The translations under genes were made by a program, and so were the position numbers. 64,000 nucleotides of DNA. Origin: Mesorhizobium sp. M1B.F.Ca.ET.045.04.1.1. Its GTDB lineage: Bacteria; Pseudomonadota; Alphaproteobacteria; Rhizobiales; Rhizobiaceae. Below, one piece after another: positions 33,147-41,027 of the stretch. The notes below the pieces were generated by a model. That model worked only from the letters and a program-made list of their open reading frames with translations, was not told where the DNA came from and ran no database searches. The stretch is taken from positions 3,945,001 through 4,009,000 of the forward strand of contig NZ_CP034448.1 of assembly GCF_003952465.1 (NCBI RefSeq), in the 5' to 3' direction. Within the stretch, counting starts at the first letter, position 1. Each line of letters opens with the position of its first letter.

Positions 33147-33856
33147 GCGCCATCGATTTCGCCAAGATGACAAAAGAGTTCGCCTCCATCCGCCCAGCCG
33201 GCGGCTTCAAGGCAGCGCTGATCGACTTCCCATGGGACTTCGAGCACTTCTCGGAGAAGGGGCAGGGCAAGGGCCCGCAGCGCCATTACAACACGATGAC
33301 GATCGAGGAGATCTGTCAGGTGCCGTTGACGGCATTGCTGGCGGACGACGCTGCCGTCTTCCTCTGGATGACCTGGCCATTGGCGATGCGCTGGCGCGAG
33401 GTTGTCGACGCGCTCGGACTCACCTTCGCTGGCCTTGCTTGGGAATGGATCAAGTTCAATCCGAAATCCGGCAAATACGCCTTCGGAGGCGGGTATGGCA
33501 CGAGAAAAAATCTCGAACCATGCATACTTTGCACCCGTGGCGGCCCGCAGCTTCGCCAGCCCATCATGAGCGATATGCTCGGCGAGGCGGTGATCCCGTC
33601 CGGCGTCCGCAGCGTGCGCGACTTCATCGAGGCGATGCCGCTCGACGCCATACGCGCGCCACGCCGCATCCACAGCCAGAAGCCGGACGAACAATACGAT
33701 CGCATCGAAACGTTGTTCGATGGCCCCTATGTCGAGCTTTTCAGCAGGAGCTCGAGGAAGAACTGGACGGCCTGGGGTGACCAGGTCGGCCTGCTCGATG
33801 CCGGACTCCCGGCGCAACCGCCGCAGGACGCGGCACATCTGAAGGAAGAAGCATGA
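33143..33856 (+). CDS. MT-A70-family adenine methyltransferase
   Basis: 237 aa from GTG 33143. Catalytic motif LIDFPW (DPPW variant with F for the first P), then YNTMTIEEI, FLWMTWPLAM, LAWEWIKFNP, YGTRKNLEPCIL and HSQKPDEQYDRIE, all in the MT-A70/Ime4 order. Predicted to methylate adenine N6 in DNA (phage) or RNA. Coupled to the HU gene by ATGA. Confidence 0.88.
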   Translation: MSAIDFAKMTKEFASIRPAGGFKAALIDFPWDFEHFSEKGQGKGPQRHYNTMTIEEICQVPLTALLADDAAVFLWMTWPLAMRWREVVDALGLTFAGLAWEWIKFNPKSGKYAFGGGYGTRKNLEPCILCTRGGPQLRQPIMSDMLGEAVIPSGVRSVRDFIEAMPLDAIRAPRRIHSQKPDEQYDRIETLFDGPYVELFSRSSRKNWTAWGDQVGLLDAGLPAQPPQDAAHLKEEA

Positions 33857-34125
33857 CGACCAAGACAGAACTGGCCGCTCGAGTCGCAGCCGCGACAGGC
33901 CTAACGAAAGCGGACTCCGCCGCAGCGGTGAACTCCCTGATCGACGCGATCGCCGACACTCTGATTTCCGGCGAAAAGGTGCAACTCGCCGGCCTTGGCA
34001 TCTTCAACGTGAAGGCGACTGCGGCGCGTCAGGGGCGCAATCCCCACACCGGCGCCACTGTGGCAATCGCCGCCGGGCGAAAGGTCACGTTCAAGATGGC
34101 CGCTGATCTGAAGGGGAGGATGTGA
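33853..34125 (+). CDS. HU-family DNA-binding protein
   Basis: 90 aa. Typical HU: KTELAARVAAATGLTKADSAAAVNSLIDAI, then GLGIFNVKATAARQGRNPHTG and FKMAADLKGRM. The DNA-intercalating Pro is present (RNPHTG). Bends DNA and compacts or assists replication initiation of the phage. Confidence 0.95.
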   Translation: MTTKTELAARVAAATGLTKADSAAAVNSLIDAIADTLISGEKVQLAGLGIFNVKATAARQGRNPHTGATVAIAAGRKVTFKMAADLKGRM

Positions 34126-34754
34126 CTTTGGGACGTCCAGCCGGATCCAAGAATAAACCCAAACTATCCGTCGTCGGCGGCGTCGCCGGACCGGGCCACA
34201 ATCGCTCGCAGGAGCAACTCACGGATGACCAACTCCAAGGGTTGACCAGACAGCATGCGCAGAAGCGCAAGTCGCTGGTCGACGCCGAGAAGAAGGCCAA
34301 GGCCGCCAGGATGAACTTCGACAAGGTCATCAAGTCGGATCTTGGCGCCACCGGCCTTGCCAATATCAAGCTGCTCGAGGAACTGGAAACGCCGGAAGGC
34401 GAGGCCAGGATCAAGGCCGACATGGAGCGCCAGGCGATGGTCGCGCGCTGGGCCGGCCTCGCGATCGGTACGCAAGGCTCGCTGTTCGACGCCGACCGAC
34501 GGCCGATCGAGGATCGCGCCTTCGATGACGGCAAGCGCGACGGCATGTCGGGCAAGACGCTGCAACCGCCGCATGCGCCGGACACGGTTGCCTACGGGCG
34601 CTATGTCGAGGGGTGGCACGCTGGTCAGGCAATCAACGCGACCGGCATCAAGCAGAAGCCGCCAGAAGCAGAACTGCTGCGCAAGGAAGGGGCCGAGGTC
34701 TCCGGCAAGCCGGATGAGTTCGACGAGGCGGCGGGCGGCGCCGCGGCGGAGTGA
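34122..34754 (+). CDS. Phage protein with AT-hook start and RMF-like C-terminus
   Basis: 210 aa from GTG 34122. N-terminal GRPAGSKNKPK is AT-hook-like; the middle is a coiled coil (QHAQKRKSLVDAEKKAKAARMNFDKVI). The C-terminus (AFDDGKRDGMSGKTLQPP...YGRYVEGWHAGQ) follows the spacing of ribosome modulation factor (E/DGxxxGxxG...W..GW). This pairing occurs in alphaproteobacterial phages; function is unproven. Confidence 0.65.
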   Translation: MTLGRPAGSKNKPKLSVVGGVAGPGHNRSQEQLTDDQLQGLTRQHAQKRKSLVDAEKKAKAARMNFDKVIKSDLGATGLANIKLLEELETPEGEARIKADMERQAMVARWAGLAIGTQGSLFDADRRPIEDRAFDDGKRDGMSGKTLQPPHAPDTVAYGRYVEGWHAGQAINATGIKQKPPEAELLRKEGAEVSGKPDEFDEAAGGAAAE

Positions 34755-34807
34755 GATCATAGGGGGCAGGCAACTGCCCGCTTTCCCAAGATGAAGAGCA
34801 TTGCGAC

Positions 34808-35497
34808 ATGATTCTCGGTGGGCTCGATATAGCCACAACGACAGGCGCTGCCGTCCTCAAGGACGGCATCTTCACCGCCGAGACATTCGTCTTCAGCGGC
34901 GCGAAGAAGAAAAAGAGCATCCTTGATGATCTTGAGGAAAAGAAGGCACTGGACGCGGTCGAACTGGGGAAAGTGTTCGACTGGTTCGAGCGCGTTGTGC
35001 GCGTCTGGATCCTCACCCATGGCATCCAAAAGGTTGCGATCGAGGAACCGCTGCGCACCGACTTCAGCGGCCGGAAGAAGGCGGTTGTCGATGCCGGATC
35101 CAACTGGGCCGGCAAGTCGGTCACCTACGAGAAGAAGGGCGGTATCAGCCTCAAGACGATCTTTAAGCTTCATGGCCTCGAGGCGGTTGCCTGCCGGGTG
35201 TGCGCCCAACTGAACATCCCGGCAGTCTTCGTCAATCAGGCGACATGGAGGGCGGCCTTTCTGGGGCATGGGCGGCCGCCGGATGCCAAGTCGGAAGCGG
35301 TGAAGATGTGCCGCAAGCTGGGCATTGAAATCTCCAGCGTGGATTCGGCGGAGGCGGTTGGCGTGTGCTGGTGGCTCGATCGGACGCTCAATCCGTACAG
35401 CCATCGCCGGGCCAACGATCTCTTTGCCGATAAGCCGCCGACCAATGCGCAGCGTCAGATCCAGGAGGCCGAGAAACTGTTCAAGGCTGCCACCTGA
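34808..35497 (+). CDS. RuvC-like Holliday junction resolvase / RNase H-fold nuclease
   Basis: 229 aa. GGLDIATTTGAAVL (first Asp), VAIEEPLRTDFSG (Glu), and DAKSEAVKMCRKLGIEISSVDSAEAVGVCWW (final acids) give the RuvC catalytic pattern. Likely cuts branched DNA during phage recombination and before packaging. Confidence 0.82.
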   Translation: MILGGLDIATTTGAAVLKDGIFTAETFVFSGAKKKKSILDDLEEKKALDAVELGKVFDWFERVVRVWILTHGIQKVAIEEPLRTDFSGRKKAVVDAGSNWAGKSVTYEKKGGISLKTIFKLHGLEAVACRVCAQLNIPAVFVNQATWRAAFLGHGRPPDAKSEAVKMCRKLGIEISSVDSAEAVGVCWWLDRTLNPYSHRRANDLFADKPPTNAQRQIQEAEKLFKAAT

Positions 35498-36051
35498 TGT
35501 GGAATCGGATGACAAGAGAGGAGCGGATAGAGGCGATCCGCGACGGCGTCGGCTGCAACATGAGCAGCACGGAGATTGCGGCTGAAATAGGAGGGTGCAC
35601 AAGGAACGCCGTCATCGGACTGGCTTACCGGGCCCATGTGGCATTGGCATCTCCACGACCGAAGGTGGAAAAGAAACAGGCGTCGGCGAGGCCAAAGTCG
35701 TCAAAGACCGGGTCGATGAAGAGGGTGGTAAAACCGACGAAGACATCGCCTCCGGTGCCGTTGAAAAAGAAACAAGAGCCAGCCTTCGTCGATGCCGAGC
35801 CCATCTACGAATTCCCGGACAGCCATTACGAAGTGCATCTGGAAGAGGTCAAGAGCGGGCAATGCCGGCGGCCGCTGTGGAATGACGACAAGCGGCCGGG
35901 ACTGGAAGCATACTTCTACTGCGGCAAGCCGGTGAAGGCCGGATCATCGTATTGCTGGCATTGCCACAAGAAGATGTATGACGGCCTGCCGGTGCCGCGG
36001 GAGAGGAAAAGGTCAAGCGCGAGACTGTCCTGGCGCGGTGAGTTTGCTTGA
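35497..36051 (+). CDS. GcrA-like cell-cycle regulator
   Basis: 184 aa. N-terminal REERIEAIRDGVGCNMSSTEIAAEIGGCTRNAVIGLAYR is the GcrA DNA-binding helix-turn-helix. A Lys/Pro-rich linker follows, then the C-terminal sigma-contact domain (GQCRRPLW...FYCGKPVKAGSSYCWHCHKKMY). In Caulobacter, GcrA binds methylated GANTC promoters with sigma70. A phage copy beside several methyltransferase genes could reprogram host or phage promoters. Confidence 0.85.
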   Translation: MWNRMTREERIEAIRDGVGCNMSSTEIAAEIGGCTRNAVIGLAYRAHVALASPRPKVEKKQASARPKSSKTGSMKRVVKPTKTSPPVPLKKKQEPAFVDAEPIYEFPDSHYEVHLEEVKSGQCRRPLWNDDKRPGLEAYFYCGKPVKAGSSYCWHCHKKMYDGLPVPRERKRSSARLSWRGEFA

Positions 36052-36446
36052 AGGCATCGGATATCAGGCCGGAGGACGCGCGTGACTTTCTGCGAGGCAT
36101 CATCTGGCGAAACGGAGAACGGGACGACGGACGATCATTCAAGGTGATCGTTCACATGACGAGGGAAGAAGCGGCCAAGATCTTCGCCGCACTGCGGTGG
36201 CTGGACGTCTATCGCCAGTGGGGCGTCGGGGTCGAGGAGACGGACTTCACGATCGACTATGTGCGCAGATTTCTTGGAGAACAGGTCGAAGTGCTGAAGG
36301 GGCAGAAGGGCGAGGAAGTGATGAAACTGACGCTGAACAGGAGAGGTTTGACCATCCTTGAGACGGCGGAACTGCACCTCGACCGTTACTGCATGGCGCT
36401 GGCGTTCCCGGAGAAGGGTTCGAAGAATTGGAAGGGCAAGAAGTGA
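36048..36446 (+). CDS. Hypothetical phage protein
   Basis: 132 aa from TTG 36048 (TTGA overlap with the gcrA-like stop). Helical (MTREEAAKIFAALRWLDVYRQWGV), Lys-rich C-terminus. Not recognised. Confidence 0.6.
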   Translation: MKASDIRPEDARDFLRGIIWRNGERDDGRSFKVIVHMTREEAAKIFAALRWLDVYRQWGVGVEETDFTIDYVRRFLGEQVEVLKGQKGEEVMKLTLNRRGLTILETAELHLDRYCMALAFPEKGSKNWKGKK

Positions 36447-38377
36447 CTTTGAGATACGGTTCAGTCTGTAGCGGGATCGAGGCCGCAACCATGGCCTGGC
36501 ATTCGCTTGGTTGGACGCCAGCTTTCTTTTCGGAAATTGAGAAGTTTCCGTCTGCGGTGCTTGCTCATCACTATGGATCGAATATGCCGGGCGAGCCGCT
36601 TGCAACCAACGGAGTGCCAAACCATGGCGATTTCACAAAAATCTCAGCCGATGCCGGACCTATTGACCTTCTTGTCGGAGGAACGCCATGCCAGTCCTTC
36701 TCGGTCGCCGGAAAACGTCTCGGACTGGATGATCCGCGCGGCAACCTCGCCCTCGAATTTCTCAGCTTGGCTCGCCGGCTTGGCGCCCGCTGGATCGTTT
36801 GGGAAAATGTCCCCGGCGTGCTTTCCTCTTTCTCCGGAGGCGAACAGGCAAACCGTGAGGTTCAGGAAGGTCCAGTCGGAGGAGAGGGAGAGGGTATCGA
36901 GGAGCGTGATCTCGCCATGTTCCTCTCCTTCGTTCGCGAATGCGGGTATGGGTTCGCCTACCGAGTTCTGGACTCTCAATTTGTCCGAGTGGACGGATAT
37001 AGCAGGGCTGTCCCTCAAAGACGAAGGCGTTTGTTCGTTGTCGGATATCTTGGAGACTGGCGACGTGCCGCAGCGGTTCTATTTGAGTCCGAAAGCATGC
37101 GCAGGGATTCTCCGCCGCGCCGTCAATCGGGGCAAAGAGTTGCCCCGACAATTGCTTCACGCTCTACAGGCGGTGGCGGGCTTGGAACGGACTTCGATAT
37201 AGACGGCGGTCAGACCGCCGTCTGCTCGCAGGCCGCTTTCGGCGGAGGCAATACGAGCGACCAGCCACGCGGCGGCGACGCCGCGTTGGCTGCTCATAAC
37301 CATAGGATTGATTTTGAAGTAGAGACGTTCGTGGTATCTGACCACGCCGGTTACCGGCGTGCCGGCGCGCCTTCGTTAAGGGCTGCTAGTGGGGATGTCG
37401 GTCATGGTAGTGAGGCGCTGGTCACCGAGCCAGTGTATGCGATCCAAGAGAGAGCGGTCAGCGAGAACCCGGATGCTGGGCCACAGGGGAAGGGCTATCA
37501 GGAAGATATAGCCTACACTCTGGAGGCGAGGAATAAGGTACAGGGCGTGGACCACGCCCTGCCGGCCGCGCTTGAGCAGCGAGTGGTCCACTCGCTGCGA
37601 GGCGAGGGATTTGATGCCAGCGAGGACGGGACTGGTCGGGGAACGCCAATCATAGCAGTGTCGGTAGCACCGACACTGCGCGCCGGAGGAAATAAGACGG
37701 GGGGTGATCGCCCCTATCGGACCGACGTCGATACCTGTGAAAGCCTTGTGCCGATTGCCTTCTCCATGCGCGGCCGTGATGGTGGGGCCACTCCGGAGGT
37801 AGAGCACGGGGGCGTCGCCCCCGTGGTGCGAACGCCAGGTGGAGGATCGTCGCAGACCTTCGTTGCCTTCGCTCAAAATCAAAGGGAAGAGGTTCGGCTG
37901 CTTGAGGCAGCAGGCAGACTGCCTGCGACGCGCCGCGGCGATGCGAAGAACGAGACGATTATTGCTGAGAGCCCGAGCGTGATTTCATTTAACGCTCGCC
38001 AAGACCCAATCAATGAACAAGACCTCTCGCTTCCAATCGACGCAGATGGCACCACCATCGGTGTCACCGATGGTGGTTGGCGCGTTCGGCGATTGACGCC
38101 ATTGGAGTGCGAGAGACTTCAGGGTTTCCCTGATCGCTTCACGCAAATCCCCAATTGGGATGGCTGGCGCGATGTCGGCGAGGACGAAGATATCGGGGAA
38201 CTGAAAGCCGCCGACCTGACCGTCCGCAAGACGAAGAAAGGGTATCGGGTCAACGATCCGGATGGCGTTCGCTACAAGGCGCTGGGGAACTCCATGGCCT
38301 GTAATGTCATGCGATGGATAGGCCAACGCATTGATCGCTTCGAACGGTTGGTGGCGGAAGGAAAGATCAGCAGATGA
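36443..38377 (+). CDS. DNA cytosine-5 methyltransferase with a long repetitive target-recognition region
   Basis: 644 aa from GTG 36443 (TTG 36428 possible). Motif I YGSVCSGIEAATMAW, catalytic motif IV GGTPCQSFSVAG, VI WENVPGV, VIII QRRRRLFVVGY, and IX/X (LTPLECERLQGFP, YKALGNSMACNVM). Between VIII and IX lie about 330 residues made of degenerate units of roughly 30-45 aa, each with an AxTLRAxxG-like core (APTIAS, APSLRA, AYTLEA, HSLRG, APTLRAGG, FSMRG, SFNAR). Several units could mean several target sites. A role in evading host restriction is inferred. Confidence 0.9.
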   Translation: MTLRYGSVCSGIEAATMAWHSLGWTPAFFSEIEKFPSAVLAHHYGSNMPGEPLATNGVPNHGDFTKISADAGPIDLLVGGTPCQSFSVAGKRLGLDDPRGNLALEFLSLARRLGARWIVWENVPGVLSSFSGGEQANREVQEGPVGGEGEGIEERDLAMFLSFVRECGYGFAYRVLDSQFVRVDGYSRAVPQRRRRLFVVGYLGDWRRAAAVLFESESMRRDSPPRRQSGQRVAPTIASRSTGGGGLGTDFDIDGGQTAVCSQAAFGGGNTSDQPRGGDAALAAHNHRIDFEVETFVVSDHAGYRRAGAPSLRAASGDVGHGSEALVTEPVYAIQERAVSENPDAGPQGKGYQEDIAYTLEARNKVQGVDHALPAALEQRVVHSLRGEGFDASEDGTGRGTPIIAVSVAPTLRAGGNKTGGDRPYRTDVDTCESLVPIAFSMRGRDGGATPEVEHGGVAPVVRTPGGGSSQTFVAFAQNQREEVRLLEAAGRLPATRRGDAKNETIIAESPSVISFNARQDPINEQDLSLPIDADGTTIGVTDGGWRVRRLTPLECERLQGFPDRFTQIPNWDGWRDVGEDEDIGELKAADLTVRKTKKGYRVNDPDGVRYKALGNSMACNVMRWIGQRIDRFERLVAEGKISR

Positions 38378-38910
38378 GGCCCGACGGCATGATCGGCAAA
38401 TTTGTCAAATCGGTCGCCGTCGGCGACAAGCCGGCGTTTAGCGGCGTCATCCTCTCCGTTCATCCTGGCAGCATACCGGCATGGATCGTTGAGGATTTGC
38501 AGGACGGCTCGAAATGGCACCGTGAGCGGTCTGAACTAACGATTATGAAGGCAAAGCCGCCAGCGACGGCGCAGGAAATCATGGGCTTTCTGTCAAGACT
38601 GCGCTTGCCACTCTCGACCGAAGTGAAACTGCAACTGGCGATCGCCGAGGAATTCAATGCCGCCGGCGTGAACTATGAGCGGGAAGTCCAACTCAGCCCG
38701 GAAGACCGGCCTGACTTCATGATCGGCGATGTGGCGATCGAGGTGAAGATCAAGGGCAGCAAGAGGGCAATCTTCCACCAGGTGGAGCGTTACGCGCAGC
38801 ACGCCAAGGTGAGGGAACTGATCCTGATCAGCAACGTCGCCATGGGCTTCCCGCCGGAGATCAACGGCAAGCCGGTCTATTTCCACAATCTTGCGAAGGC
38901 GTGGCTTTGA
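38374..38910 (+). CDS. PD-(D/E)XK-type nuclease-like protein
   Basis: 178 aa. The second half shows a nuclease core: STEVKLQLAIAEEFNAAGVNYERE then RPDFMIGDVAIEVKIKG, where D and the ExK pair are the likely catalytic residues, followed by QVERYAQHAKVRELILIS. The first 70 residues are a small beta domain. ATGA-coupled to the cytosine methyltransferase. It could be a phage repair nuclease or a restriction partner; the sequence does not decide. Confidence 0.72.
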   Translation: MRPDGMIGKFVKSVAVGDKPAFSGVILSVHPGSIPAWIVEDLQDGSKWHRERSELTIMKAKPPATAQEIMGFLSRLRLPLSTEVKLQLAIAEEFNAAGVNYEREVQLSPEDRPDFMIGDVAIEVKIKGSKRAIFHQVERYAQHAKVRELILISNVAMGFPPEINGKPVYFHNLAKAWL

Positions 38911-39599
38911 GTGAACTCCTTACCAAGGAGCAGGAGTACGCGCTGGCGGTCAGCTGGCGCGACCACAAGGATGTGAAGGCCATGAAGAAGATCATCGCCT
39001 CGCATCTGCCCTTGGTGCATGGCATGGCCAAGAAATTCGCCAAGTTCGATCTCGAGCATGACGACTTGGTTCAGGAAGGGGCGATGGGGTTGAAGTGCGC
39101 TCTTGATCGGTTCGACCCCGACATGGGCAACCGCTTCTCGACCTTTGCCAGGTGGTGGGTGATCTCCCACATGCAGACCTTCATCCTCAACAACTACTGC
39201 ATCGTGAGAGGCCCCAAGGGGCACGATGCCAAGCGGAGATTCTACAGGGGCGATCGTACCCGCCACGCGTCCTTGGACATGCCGGTCGGGGAAGACGGCA
39301 ATCAGACATGGGTCGACATACTGGAGGGCGATGATCCGAACCCGGAGCAGATGGCGGAGCGCACGATCGACGGGGAGAGGGCAAAGGAAATCATGGATCT
39401 CGCGCTGGCGAAATTGTCCCCGCGTTCGCAGGACATCATCCGGCGCCGCGTCATGAGCGACGATCCCGTGACGCTCGAAGCGCTCGGCGAAGAGTACGGA
39501 GTCAGCCGGGAGCGCATCAGGCAGATCGAGGTGAAGGCGCTCGAGGATCTCAGGGCTGTTCTTGCGGTGAAGCGTCGGCGTGGGCTGGTGGCGGCATGA
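38901..39599 (+). CDS. RNA polymerase sigma factor, RpoH/sigma70-like
   Basis: 232 aa from GTG 38901. Region 2: HLPLVHGMAKKFAKFDLEHDDLVQEGAMGLKCALDRFDPDMGNRFSTFARWWVISHMQTFI. Region 4: LSPRSQDIIRRRVMSDDPVTLEALGEEYGVSRERIRQIEVKALEDLR. Closest in pattern to alphaproteobacterial RpoH with regions 1.1 and most of 3 absent. A phage sigma would redirect host polymerase to phage middle or late promoters. Confidence 0.9.
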   Translation: MALSELLTKEQEYALAVSWRDHKDVKAMKKIIASHLPLVHGMAKKFAKFDLEHDDLVQEGAMGLKCALDRFDPDMGNRFSTFARWWVISHMQTFILNNYCIVRGPKGHDAKRRFYRGDRTRHASLDMPVGEDGNQTWVDILEGDDPNPEQMAERTIDGERAKEIMDLALAKLSPRSQDIIRRRVMSDDPVTLEALGEEYGVSRERIRQIEVKALEDLRAVLAVKRRRGLVAA

Positions 39600-40288
39600 C
39601 AATTCACTCTTTACAGTTCTACGCTACCCAGCTTGACTTGTTCGAGATTCGAGTCGCGACACGCGACGAGCGTGTGCTTTGCAACTACATCCCGGGGATC
39701 ACGACCATTCGCGAGGTGGCGCGTCTGTCCGGTGTGAGCAATCACTTGGTGAAGAGAATATTGATCAAAGCGGGGGTCACAATTGTCCCAGGGAAGTTGC
39801 CGCCATTTACGATTGAGCACCGTAGAAAAATCTCCAAGCGGACGAAGGGCCGAAAATGCTGGTCTACCGGGCTCAAGATGCCAAGACAGACTGTCATCAA
39901 AAACATGGCGGCGCATCTGCGGGTAGATATCGACTGGAAATGGCTGAACCAATTCCAGGACATAGAGAAGTTGAAATCGCTGAATCGATGTGTGTCTAGA
40001 ACTCGGGAATTCCCGAACATAACCGTGCAATTTTATATGGAGTTCATCTCTAAATTCTACGACGACGAGCAGTTCAATCGCGTCTACGAGAGATGGTGCG
40101 ACGCCGGTAAAAGCGATCGCTACCTACGCCCATCAGCCGATCACATTGTGCCTATCAGCAGGGGAGGAGAGATAAATTCGGTCGCAAACCTTCAAATACT
40201 CACATGGTTTGAGAACCGTTGCAAAAACGCGATGACCCAAAAAGAATGGGACCGCATCAAGGCCAGCATCTATGACTACATCTCCTAA
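39596..40288 (+). CDS. HNH endonuclease, likely mobile
   Basis: 230 aa. C-terminal HNH motif (ADHIVPISRGGEINSVANLQILTWFENRCKN), middle NUMOD-like repeats (KLPPFTIEHRRKISKRTKGRKCWSTG). AT-richer than both neighbours. It overlaps the sigma gene by 4 bp and the methyltransferase by 17 bp. Typical free-standing homing endonuclease. Confidence 0.85.
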   Translation: MTIHSLQFYATQLDLFEIRVATRDERVLCNYIPGITTIREVARLSGVSNHLVKRILIKAGVTIVPGKLPPFTIEHRRKISKRTKGRKCWSTGLKMPRQTVIKNMAAHLRVDIDWKWLNQFQDIEKLKSLNRCVSRTREFPNITVQFYMEFISKFYDDEQFNRVYERWCDAGKSDRYLRPSADHIVPISRGGEINSVANLQILTWFENRCKNAMTQKEWDRIKASIYDYIS

Positions 40289-41027
40289 CTTCACACTTCA
40301 TTGCGGGGAGGCAGTCGAGATCATGGCGACATTGCCAGATCGCTCGATCGATATGATCGCGGTCGACCCGCCTTACAATTCCACGCAGAACTCTTGGGAT
40401 GTGATCATCCCTTTCGAGCCGATGTGGAAGGAGATCTGGCGGCTCTGCCGCGGCGCTGTCGTTTTCACGGCCATGCAGCCATTTTCGTCGGCGCTGGTGA
40501 TGAGTCAGGTCAAGCATTTCCGCCATGAATGGGTTTGGGAGAAGAACAAGGCGACCGGTCACCTGAATGCGAAAAAAGCGCCGATGAGGGCGCATGAGCT
40601 CGTGCTTGTCTTTTCCAAGGAGACCCCGCCGTACTTTCCGCAGATGACCGACGGCCACACGCCGGGGAACTTCGCCGTCCGGCGGACCAACACGTCGAAC
40701 TACGGAGCGCAGAAGCCGACCGAGTATGGTGGATCGACAGAGCGCTATCCGCGGTCAGTCCAACAGTTCCCAATCATCAACAACGATGATCCTGAGAAGG
40801 TGCATCCAACCCAGAAGCCGGTCGACCTTTTCGAATGCCTGATCAAGACCTATAGCCGAGAGGGTGACACGATACTGGATTTCTCTATGGGATCCGGAAC
40901 GACCGGGGTCGCATGCCGCCGGACCAATAGAAACTTTATCGGCATTGAACTCGATCCGGACTACGTGATGATCGCGCGCGGCCGGATTGAGAACGATGCT
41001 GGCCCGTTGTTTGCGGGTGTCGCATGA
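40272..41027 (+). CDS. DNA adenine-N6/cytosine-N4 methyltransferase (DPPY type)
   Basis: 251 aa. Catalytic AVDPPYNSTQNSWD (about residues 31-44) precedes the SAM motif (DFSMGSGTTGVACRRTNRNFIGIELD), the beta-class order. KVHPTQKP is a typical pre-motif. Shorter than CcrM and lacking its C-terminal domain. It may methylate phage DNA against host restriction or create marks read by the GcrA-like protein. Confidence 0.92.
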   Translation: MTTSPNFTLHCGEAVEIMATLPDRSIDMIAVDPPYNSTQNSWDVIIPFEPMWKEIWRLCRGAVVFTAMQPFSSALVMSQVKHFRHEWVWEKNKATGHLNAKKAPMRAHELVLVFSKETPPYFPQMTDGHTPGNFAVRRTNTSNYGAQKPTEYGGSTERYPRSVQQFPIINNDDPEKVHPTQKPVDLFECLIKTYSREGDTILDFSMGSGTTGVACRRTNRNFIGIELDPDYVMIARGRIENDAGPLFAGVA

